64,000 nt of DNA. It comes from Micropterix aruncella (Eukaryota; Arthropoda; Insecta; Lepidoptera; Micropterigidae). Positions 56,437 to 64,000 of this stretch are shown one piece after another. The stretch is taken from positions 36,400,381-36,464,380 of the forward strand of contig OX155980.1 in NCBI GenBank assembly GCA_944548615.1, given 5' to 3'. The notes below the pieces were generated by a model that had not been told where the DNA came from, made no database searches, and worked only from the letters and a program-made list of their open reading frames with translations. Numbering within the stretch: the first letter of the stretch is position 1; each line of letters opens with the position of its first letter. The translations under genes were made by a program, and so were the position numbers.

Positions 56437-56967
56437 GACTGTTTTATTCCTCGGATGTAAAACGAATCCTCCGAAAGAGGAGTGCGGTCGTCACATCTAT
56501 CAATCGGCTGCGGAAACCTACTGTCGTGGTCACATTATAGTATTACAGGATGTTCAATGTACCTGCCAAAACCAATTCATTTACCAAAGAACGCACACGT
56601 TGATTCTTTATACCGGAAACCGATTTTTATATTTATTTATATTTTAATTTTGGTGAAATGAAAGAATAGTCATTTAAGAATTTCTGTATATTATTATGTA
56701 TAGAATAGTACAAGAAATCATCTGATACTTATACAATTTTATTAATGATTCTTTTTTAAACAATAGATTTTTTAGTGGAAAATTAATTGATAGTAAAAAT
56801 TGCAAAATTAGGCCAGACATTCTAGACGCAAGAAATTTAGATGTGGCAGCATCATACACATTATTTTTAATAAATTACAACATGGATTTTATTTGTCTTT
56901 CATTGTTTTGTATATCATTTTGGGATCGCCATATGAAAGTCTAAAATAATAAAATCTAAGATTTAAA

Positions 56968-56973
56968 TTTATT
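56968..56973 (-). terminator. Polyadenylation signal of the orphan membrane exon
   Basis: AATAAA on the minus strand, about 22 bases after the TGA at 56995. Confidence 0.5.
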
Positions 56974-56994
56974 TACTAATAAACAAAAGTAATA

Positions 56995-57229
56995 TCAAAA
57001 TGCAGCAGACCCTTGTGATAATGTTGGTGGTGGCGTTGGACCTCTCATTAAAATATCAGTCCTATCGAAAGTCATCAAAAAATCACTGGCAGCAGCAACG
57101 AATATAGAAAGTCCTGCGATAAACTCGCCATATACCACACCACTACTAACAGAAGCCACTATAATCATTACAATAAAAGTTACAGCAAGCGAGAGATCAC
57201 TAATAAAATCACCTAATAAAATAAAAATC
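56995..57229 (-). CDS. Terminal exon of an unrecognised membrane protein
   Basis: Minus strand: acceptor tcattttctag|G at 57230-57231, one base completing a codon, then 77 residues and TGA. The peptide starts IFILLGDFISD and has two hydrophobic segments, LSLAVTFIVMIIVASVSSGV and FIAGLSIFVAAASDFLM, then a polar proline-rich end (DRTDILMRGPTPPPTLSQGS). The layout recalls the last two helices of four-helix MARVEL-type proteins, but I cannot assign it. It has no ATG, so it needs upstream exons; none was found up to 64000. It lies 290 bases beyond the mannosidase stop on the same strand. Confidence 0.6.
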
Positions 57230-57436
57230 CTAGAAAATGAATTATTCTAAATCACCGTTTGACGGTGTTCTAATAGAATGCGGAGGACAACGGTCCACGT
57301 AAAACAAGGGTCCACTATATTGAATAATCACAATATTGCATCTCTTAAAAATAGTTAAAAATCAACAAGAGAGGAAAATCCTGAATTCGCTATCACATTA
57401 ATTCCTATACAATTCCTATTAATTCCTTATACATAA

Positions 57437-57442
57437 TTTATT
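57437..57442 (-). terminator. Polyadenylation signal of the mannosidase gene
   Basis: AATAAA on the minus strand about 80 bases after the stop at 57522. Confidence 0.5.
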
Positions 57443-57521
57443 GAAAATCATAAATCTCACTAATCTTTGGAAAGTTAAGATTTGTCAAAATGTTCGACTC
57501 TTATTTCAACAAATAATTTTG

Positions 57522-57740
57522 CTATGAGCTGTGTATAGGTAGTGGATGTGCTTCAGAATTTATAACGTATTTCTCCAGGTCGATGATATATCTGTCATCG
57601 CTGAATAGTAAGTAGCAATACTTGAGTGTTTCCGCTAGAAAAAATGACTCCATCATGTCCTTGGGCTTGGTGTTTTGTGCGTTACGGACGTTGCCCAAGG
57701 ATGTGTACCCATTCTTCACTTTGGCATAGCTTTCAATAGC
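57522..57740 (-). CDS. MAN1B1: Mannosidase terminal exon
   Basis: Acceptor tattttttgcag|GCTATT, stop TAG at 57522-57524. It encodes [20 protein letters not shown], then [20 protein letters not shown] and [15 protein letters not shown]. It contains substrate-binding acidic residues and the calcium-site position, which is Ser. Confidence 0.95.
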   Translation of the reverse strand, partial: AIESYAKVKNGYTSLGNVRNAQNTKPKDMMESFFLAETLKYCYLLFSDDRYIIDLEKYVINSEAHPLPIHSS

Positions 57741-60700
57741 CTGCAAAAAATAATACATCCATATATTATACGAAAGTGATTTGGCTTTAGTCAGGCATTT
57801 CTCTATTTGCCTTACTGGATTGTAACAAGGATGATATCATACAATTCGGATCGGTCTGAGGATGAAACTGATATATTTTCCATCTACATTGCTAAGTTAG
57901 GCTTATGCAAAAGATAATGTTTAAAGTTGGAAAAAAATAACTGTCAAATTTTAACCAGAGGTGTAGTTACACTGGCGATTGGCAGTGCTATCGTATACAT
58001 TCATAAAACAATTGTTAGAAAGAGAAGTGCTTTATAATAATACCTGGAATATTTTCCATCCGTGCTCTTGATATGTTGAGTTTCCCGTGAGCTGGTACAT
58101 ATACCACAAACTTTCTAAGTATTCGGGCCGTAATAAGCTGTGCGCATCATTAATTTTTACGTGCATGTCTACATCGCCGCCAGCCTAAAAACAAAATCAG
58201 GTTACTACATTATAATAATTTCGATAAAATAAGTATAATAACAAAACATTAATTCAAACTTAAAAACCATGAAATTCACCGAAAAAGCAAATCTAGGGGA
58301 GAATGTTATGAAACAAAAGTAAAAACTAGGTAGTAAACTGTTAGTAAAAACACTAGGTAGTAAAAACTGTTATGATTGAAATGACAGGTTTTGAACATCT
58401 CGTCAAAGGGCAACGAAATAAACCACAGATAAACGTAAGTTTTGTTGAATACATAACTTTTATGGCAACATAGTTTGATGCTCAGAATGAAGGGTATAAC
58501 AGAGCGATGATAAATTAAAACTCATATGAATTTGGGACTACCAAATACCAAAGGCTTTATTTTGGCATAGTAAACTGCTCTGGCCACTGCTGTTTTTTTA
58601 TATTAAATACACTATAAATAATATTTACCTGATTGAAATAAGTAATTTCCGGAGCTAAATAAGTAGGATGCATGGCATAAGTCTGTAGACATGTGCGCAT
58701 TAAGTCATGAGCCAATTGCATATGCCATTCAGGAAGACCATTTGCCACACCCAGGGCCAGAGTTCCAGGTAAATAACAAGTGAGATGGTCCATTTTTGGT
58801 TTTAGTTCCTGTAATAAAAAAATATATATCATTTTAGCCCTTATAAAGTCGAATTCCCTCCCCTCTGAAACTTAAGCTAATTTACTAAAAATATATGGTG
58901 TCTTCCTTCTTTTTTATTTTCTGAGTAAATCTTGTACCTTGATGAGTACATGCTGCGATACTTGTCAAGTGATATGTCTCGGGATATACAAGGAGTAATT
59001 GGAAAGTTTTAAGGCAGGAGCTGCTACTGCTTAATATGAGGAGATTAATGTTCCTACGTATGCGGAAAAAACTTGTTTTGTTCTTGAAATGTTCTAAAAA
59101 TATCACCCCGTTATGTTTGTTCAGTATAGAGTGATAGTCTGTTAAGTTAATGATCTCGGCGGTTTACTCGTCGGCTTTTGTCGGATACGTCGGATTCGGC
59201 TTACTCGTCGAACAATTCTTTCGAAAAGATATACAAATAGAAATAACCCAGGAAAAGTGACTCAAAACTCGAGTGTAACAAATAAAAAACTATGAATAGT
59301 TATAGCAGACGCAGGACAGAATATGTAATTCCTGAAATAATAAATAACATGTCTATCGAAATGAAACAATCATTAAATTAAAAAACATAAAATCGAAATT
59401 AAAAAATCATTTCTTATCAAAATTATACATTAAAAAAAACACAAAATAAAAACGAAATACTTAAATAAGGAGCAACCTTATAACTAACATAAAAAACGAA
59501 TTTACCGTGTGAATTTTGTAGCACTCGATATTTCGGCGACATTGCAGCCGCCGTTGTCCAGGGTAGACTGAAAGAGCTGTCAATCCGTTGTTACGCGGGT
59601 AGGCTGCATACCGCTGCCGCCACTGCGTAAATTAAAACGGTGGTGGGGTGGCGGGCTCGACGAGTGCGAATTTCGAAAGTCGGTCGTGCATACAACACTC
59701 ACTGTATCCTGTCTCACGTCCTTGCGTTCGGCTTTTGGCGGTAGGAACATTTTAAGAAGAGGCTTCCACGTAGAAGACAGTTAGTAACCGTCATCTCTAT
59801 TGAAGTTCGGGGTTCTTCTTATTTCAATGGCTTCCCGGATCATGCGAGGAAAGTAAAATTGTTCTTTGGATAGCACAATGGGATTTTGAAACTGCATCTA
59901 GTGGTTACTTCCGCTATCCAATATATGTTCGCAGATCGCCGATTTTTCTCGCTGAACGTTTTTAACAGCTTGATGTGTTCTATCAATCGAGTTGCTATGA
60001 GCCGTTTCGTTTGTCCAACGCTTGAAAATCGTTTTTATATCGAATTTATTCAGCATCTTACTTATTCGATCTGTCACGCCCTTGACATATGTTAAGAATG
60101 CTCTTGATCTGCTCGGATCAAGAGCAATCTTACCATACTGGAAGTAACCACTGAATGCAGTTTCAAAATCCCATTGTGCTATCCAAAGATCAATTCTACT
60201 TTCCTCGCATGAGGAAAGCCGGGAAGCCATTGAAATAAGAAGCCATTTTCTGGGAAACCATTGAAATAAGAAGAACCCCGAACTTCAATAGAGACGACGG
60301 TTACAAACTCTCTTCTACGTGGAACCCTCTTCTTAAAATGTTCCCACTGCCAAAAGCCGAACGCAAGGATGTGAGACAGGATACAGTGAGTGTTGTATGC
60401 GCTCGTCGCGCCCGCCACCCCACCACCGTTATAATTTACGCAGTGGCGGCAGCGGTATGCGGCCTACCCGCATAACAACGGATTGACAGCTCTTTCAGTC
60501 TACCCTGGCCAACGGCGGCTGCAACGTCGCCAAAACGTCAGGTGCTACAAAATTCACACAGTAAATTCGTTTTTTATCTTATTTATAATGTCAAATAACC
60601 GCAATAGTCTCCGATTTCATAAGGAGCAACCTGTATGTACGTGATTTGGCCAGCCATGATAGTAACAGGTGCGGCCGAAAAGTAATTCACCGCTCAACAC

Positions 60701-62721
60701 AGCTTAAAACAGCTGTGTAAATTGCAGGGTAGAACTAAATAAAATGTTATTATCTAAGTAATTAATGAATTTGATTGACTGTAAACCCGTTACGTATTCT
60801 AAGTGTAGAGGCTTTCTTTTATATCACAGGCAAACCAGACCTGGTTTTAGTGATATATCTAATGTATTCATTCTGTATTGTTTTTTTTTTGTATACATAA
60901 AAAAACATATTTTAGCTGGCTACAAGGCAGCCTTGGATCAAGGACCGACTTGCTGTTTGTTATCCGTGAGGTAATTAGCCTCTCAGTGGCTCCTGTCAAG
61001 GGTCTGATAGTACCCTCCAAAGCCCAAATGTGCGTAATGGCTCTTAAGACAGAAAACGATCCACTTCAAATCCTTTCTAAATAATAAAGCCTTAATTGGA
61101 GAATTATCATATTATTTTTACATGTGGTATTTATATTGGTACTCCTGTTTTCAAATGCGTAATTTTATTCATAAAAGTTATAAACAAGTGTTTTATTTTC
61201 ATGTGGCATAATTAATACTTATAAACATTGCCATCTGTTGGTGGGAAGATTGATACGGCTGAGTATTAAAGTCATTAAATGGAATCTTTGCTCATATATG
61301 CAGGGTTACGAGGGCGGGTCAATAAATCCGTGACTTTTAGAATTTCCCGCCTCTGAACTGAAAAGGCAACACTGCTCCTGACAACAGGCAACTGTCAGTT
61401 GACTCCTGTCAAAATGTGAACAAGCTGCGTCATTTAGTGTGTGTATGACAGCCATTGATAGCAGACTACTGCATGTTTTGAGAAGAAAAAGGAAAAAAAT
61501 AATTGCGTGTGCTCATTAAGCATTATTTTTGGCGGAAAAAAACCATCACTCAAACCAAAGCTAAACTCGATAAATACTATGGGACTCTGCACCGTCAATT
61601 TTAATGGTAAAGAAGTGGTTTACTAAATTTTGTTGTGGTCTCTACACCCGAAACAATTGAAAAAAGTTACGATATGGTGTTGGCCGATCTGAGATTAAAA
61701 GTCAGAGAAATTGTGGAAGCCATAGGCATCTCACATAGCTCAGTGGTTTCCATTTTGAATGATCACTTGGGTATGAAAAAGCTTTCCGAAAAATGAGTGC
61801 CGCGTTTGCTCACAATCGACCACAAATGCAATTGTGTGACAACTTCGCAGGAGTGTTTGGCGTTGTTGAACCACAATATGGATGAGTATTTGCGATGTTT
61901 CGTAACCGTGGACGAAACTTGGATCCACCACAACAGACCAGAGACCAAACAGCAGTCAAAACAGTGGGTTTCTTTGGGTGAATCGGCGCCAAAAAAGGCC
62001 AAGGTGGGTTTGTCAATCAATAAAGTCATGGCGACCGTTTTTTGGGATGCATGCGGTATAATCTATATTGACTACCTTCAAAAGGATAAAACAATCAATG
62101 GCGAATATTATGCCAACTTATTGGATCGATTTATTGAGGATTTATGCCATGGAAACTGCACACGTAAGGCAGTTTCCATGGCATAAATCCATGAATTGGG
62201 CTACGAATTGCTCCCACATCCGCTCTATCCTCTGGATTTAGCTAGTGACTATTTCTTGTTCACAAACCTGAAGAAATGGCTCGGCGGAAAGAGAAAAACT
62301 CCAACGATGAAATCATCTTACAAACAAATACCCATTTTGATGACCTCGACAAATCTTATTTTTTGGAAGGGATAAAAAAATTGGAGAAACGTTGGACAAA
62401 GTGTATAGAACTCAAAGGAGATTATGTTGAAAAATAAAATATTTTTTATCCAAAAACCTGTGTTTCATTCAAAAAGTCACGGACTTATTGACCCACTCTT
62501 GTATTTTTTAACATTTTCGGATTAGGAACACATGGAAAAAGCATTGGGTTCCAAACATTTCAGCAGGGAAGCCACTACTACTTTAAATATACAATTTTAA
62601 AAAAGTAATTACCTTACTGCCCGACACCAGTTCGCCAATAAAAACATATTGATTAGGAGAAGTCTGCGCCAATAATAATTTTCTTATACCTTCGATAGCA
62701 GCTAGGTAATCTTCGAGAAGA
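57522..62721 (-). CDS. MAN1B1: ER alpha-1,2-mannosidase (GH47, MAN1B1-like), 3' part
   Basis: Four exons on the minus strand: 62721-62613, 58808-58629, 58184-58044 and 57740-57522, about 215 codons, with a 5' half beyond 64000. The product removes a mannose from Man9GlcNAc2 in the ER or early Golgi and tags misfolded glycoproteins. The exons align in order with the C-terminal half of human MAN1B1: [17 protein letters not shown] ... [30 protein letters not shown] with MRTCLQ (the conserved Cys pair); [18 protein letters not shown], holding the catalytic RPE Glu; and [20 protein letters not shown] with the end NSEAHPLPI. The [11 protein letters not shown] and MDHL context separates it from EDEM and Golgi MAN1A types. 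Phases: a leading T, then 0/0/0. The usual NTEAH is NSEAH here. Confidence 0.93.
57741..58043. other. Mannosidase intron
   Basis: 303-bp intron, no other feature. Confidence 0.8.
58044..58184 (-). CDS. MAN1B1: Mannosidase exon (too short for ORF calling)
   Basis: Acceptor tgtttttag|GCTGGC and donor TTCCAG|gtatta. 47 codons: [20 protein letters not shown] then [20 protein letters not shown]. The RPE motif carries the catalytic glutamate of GH47. Contains one Asn-Ser-Thr sequon. Confidence 0.93.
58185..58628. other. Mannosidase intron
   Basis: 444-bp intron with a short tandem (aggtagtaaa, about 58327-58370) and no other feature. Confidence 0.8.
58629..58808 (-). CDS. MAN1B1: Mannosidase exon
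   Basis: Acceptor tttattacag|GAACTA and donor AATCAG|gtaaat. 60 codons, phase 0 both sides: [51 protein letters not shown]. The two cysteines correspond to the disulfide of class I mannosidases. Confidence 0.95.
58809..59478. other. Start of the 3.8-kb mannosidase intron
   Basis: AT-rich; a tcgtcggcttttgtcggata-like repeat near 59170-59205. No coding signal. Confidence 0.6.
59479..60618. mobile_element. Head-to-head Penelope-like pair with 14-bp target duplication
   Basis: A minus-oriented copy (59479-60139) meets a shorter plus-oriented copy (60140-60618). ataaggagcaacct occurs at 59465-59478 and 60619-60632, flanking the pair. The minus copy encodes [18 protein letters not shown] and IKTIFKR, then [15 protein letters not shown], which match the C-terminal RT-to-GIY-YIG linker and endonuclease region of Penelope-like elements (F-L-P-Y-V-x-G-x-T-D-R-I; T-D-K-S-A-x-A-E-H). 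Both copies share the 3' part (ttcaaaatcccattgtgcta, caaaagccgaacgcaagga). The plus copy has a small internal duplication around gccattgaaataagaag. Confidence 0.8.
60619..60924. other. Intron sequence, nothing recognised
   Basis: Includes the right-hand target duplication, then AT-rich sequence. Confidence 0.5.
60925..61080 (+). pseudogene. R2-like LINE fragment (C-terminal domain start)
   Basis: Plus strand across frames: AALDQG then [13 protein letters not shown] and [10 protein letters not shown], matching LDQGRYTYRLDKVLAVIREV and KGLTIPSKPP of the copy at 51.7 kb. Only about 50 codons. Confidence 0.65.
61309..62501 (+). mobile_element. Mariner DNA transposon, defective
   Basis: Terminal inverted repeats of about 34 bp (cgagggcgggtcaataaatc, cgtgacttttagaa against caagagtgggtcaataagtc, cgtgactttttgaa) lie directly inside TA on both sides (61307 and 62502). 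The length of about 1193 bp is normal for mariner. It sits antisense in the mannosidase intron. Confidence 0.9.
61440..62440 (+). pseudogene. Mariner transposase, broken
   Basis: The longest frame has [20 protein letters not shown] (first catalytic Asp), [20 protein letters not shown] and [13 protein letters not shown]; the C-terminal [14 protein letters not shown] and [13 protein letters not shown] follow. The segment that should carry HQDNAP with the second Asp is absent and is replaced by a 22-bp perfect inverted repeat (62138-62190). Frameshifts and stops also occur in the N-terminal third, e.g. TGA near 61795. Confidence 0.9.
62613..62721 (-). CDS. MAN1B1: Mannosidase exon, most 5' one visible
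   Basis: Acceptor ttatttacag|T at 62722-62723, then CTTCTC..., donor AGTAAG|gtaatt. 36 codons after a leading [21 protein letters not shown] then [16 protein letters not shown]. It corresponds to the LLEDYVEAVEGV ... FVGEL part of human MAN1B1, so the first catalytic acid and the N-terminal membrane anchor lie outside the window. Confidence 0.93.
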
Positions 62722-62829
62722 CTGTAAATAAAACAGAATACACAGTTTATGTAAAAATAAAAAACAGAACTCTCGTGGAATATTCAATTAGGGTTCAGTC
62801 TAACAAATAATGCACTTATAGGAGGTTAA

Positions 62830-62960
62830 TACTGTATCCGGGTGTTCACCTTACCATGCTACATTCCCCCTCCGAAGTGATATTACAGGAGATGCAATTT
62901 AATTGGTTTTGAAGTACAAAAATCTTTGAGTTTTTTGGATATATGAAATATGAGATGGAC
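62830..62960 (-). pseudogene. R2-like LINE 3' end fragment
   Basis: gtgttcaccttaccatgcta, cattccccctccgaagtgat resembles 51188-51235 (gcgttcaccttaccacccat, tcactcccccttcgaagcca), the C-terminal end of the R2-like frame, and stays recognisable to agatgcaatt. Confidence 0.5.
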
Positions 62961-63480
62961 AATCCCAATTGTAGCGGTTATTAATGATCTTGACCACAGA
63001 CTGTAAAAAGGGTCCCGATCGAGTGAATGATCAAGCAGTGACGCTTGCCGCATAACGGGGTGACACCTCGCTACTGAAACACCGCAATAGCCTCAGTTCT
63101 CCATCTAAGACATCGTTAAACTCCCTGTTCTCTGGCACCAATAGAACACAGCAATCACCATTGACGATATATCCGAAGAGAGCTGTTTTTCAAACCAAGA
63201 AACAGGAGTATTCCTTAGTGACTAAACAAATGTCACTTTCATTTATTAGAACTAAATACACACCTTTTTTGGCATCGTGTAGCTAACGACAAAGTAGCTG
63301 TTTTTACCACGGGAGTTAGGCTTTGAAGGCAGTTTCTCTGAGAACCGGATTTGATTATAGTACCTGGGGAATATTCGTAGATCTCTGTCTGAAAGCAAGA
63401 CAGCTGAATATCTGCAGAGACTTTACGATCTACAGAGTGGTCAAGAGTCAAAGTTAAAAGGCTTTGTGGAAGCCCCCATC
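62961..63480 (-). pseudogene. Decayed coding-like sequence, unidentified
   Basis: Minus frames with plausible protein composition (YSCFLVWKTALFGYIVNGDC, LLVPENREFNDVLDGELRLL, and KVSADIQLSCFQTEIYEY upstream) separated by stops. It follows the R2-like scrap and may be another part of it or a different retroelement. I do not recognise a domain. Confidence 0.3.
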
Positions 63481-64000
63481 CTTTTCAGAAAGGAAAGGAA
63501 AGTTTAACCCTTTCCGTGTCGACTATGTGTACACATATTGAATTGTAAGCATTTTAAACAAAATTAATATATTTGGCACCGTGCTTAGGCGAGCATTTCA
63601 CACTTTAGCACTAGAAATGCCACGTTTTTTTTAAAAAAATCTCTTACTTAAAATAATTAAAATATAGCATTCCAATGTAAAGGCACTGTTGATCAGACCA
63701 TCCCTTTCGTCCGGCAGTAAAAAGGTTAATAGGGTGAAGGGGATGGGTGCAAGTAGTGCATACATTTGGAAAGCATGCTGGAAAACATAATATCATTTTA
63801 GCATGCTGTAATGCAAAACCAAACCGATTCCTAAGAAAAAAAAAATATAATTACAAATGTTTTAACTATAAAATTAAATGTTATACATATAGAATCAGGT
63901 AATAGTCTAAAGCATTTGTAATTTTTATGTAAAAATCTTCTGAAAGTTAAAACAAATACGTAAATAAAATATAATAATGAAGTTTTTTTTTAATGTTAGG
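63481..64000. other. Mannosidase intron or upstream sequence, nothing recognised
   Basis: AT-rich. I looked here on the minus strand for the preceding mannosidase exon and did not find one. Confidence 0.55.

Overview
The window looks like a stretch of a large, AT-rich, repeat-filled insect genome, most likely a moth or butterfly. The grounds are genes split by long introns, abundant tacctacct-type and gccatcta-type motifs, Helitron-like elements ending in CTAG, and a mixture of Copia, hAT, mariner, CR1/jockey/RTE LINE and Penelope relics. There are no operons, rRNA operons or CRISPR arrays. The order assignment is inference from repeat style, not from a marker gene.

Layout. 1-31.8 kb is almost wholly repetitive: a Copia LTR element with nearly identical LTRs but a broken pol (4-4788); two Helitron-like elements (4799-6364); a 1.8-kb inverted duplication carrying a hAT relic in each arm (7989-9808); two tandem arrays (10.1-10.6 and 11.3-12.8 kb); LINE relics; a 483-bp TA tract; a degenerate LINE of an R2-like family on the minus strand (17.5-20.2 kb); a nested MITE/LINE insertion (20.9-21.8 kb); a GC-rich element with 20-bp target duplications (23.3-24.0 kb); and an OTU-protease pseudogene between two ~510-bp direct repeats (27.1-30.4 kb).

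31.8-56.2 kb holds a plus-strand leucine-rich-repeat (LRR) gene. I could follow seven exons with matching splice phases (31846 to 50215). An in-frame TAG at 50213 is followed four codons later by a strong splice donor, and an in-phase last exon lies at 56074-56211. The introns hold many transposon relics: RTE, CR1, hAT, Penelope and R2-like pieces, a Helitron helicase, 5S-rRNA-like sequence, MITEs and a TA tract.

57.0-64.0 kb is on the minus strand, tail to tail with the LRR gene. It holds the last four exons of a glycosyl hydrolase family 47 ER alpha-1,2-mannosidase (MAN1B1-like), whose 5' half lies beyond the window. Just downstream is an orphan terminal exon of an unrecognised membrane protein. 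The 3.8-kb mannosidase intron holds a head-to-head Penelope-like pair flanked by a 14-bp direct repeat and a mariner whose catalytic middle is replaced by a short palindrome.

The two host genes share no evident pathway. One encodes a repeat-rich protein, probably extracellular; the other trims N-glycans in the ER. The strongest candidates for new biology are the in-frame stop followed by an in-phase exon in the LRR gene, the orphan membrane exon, and the Thr-to-Ser change in the calcium site of the mannosidase.
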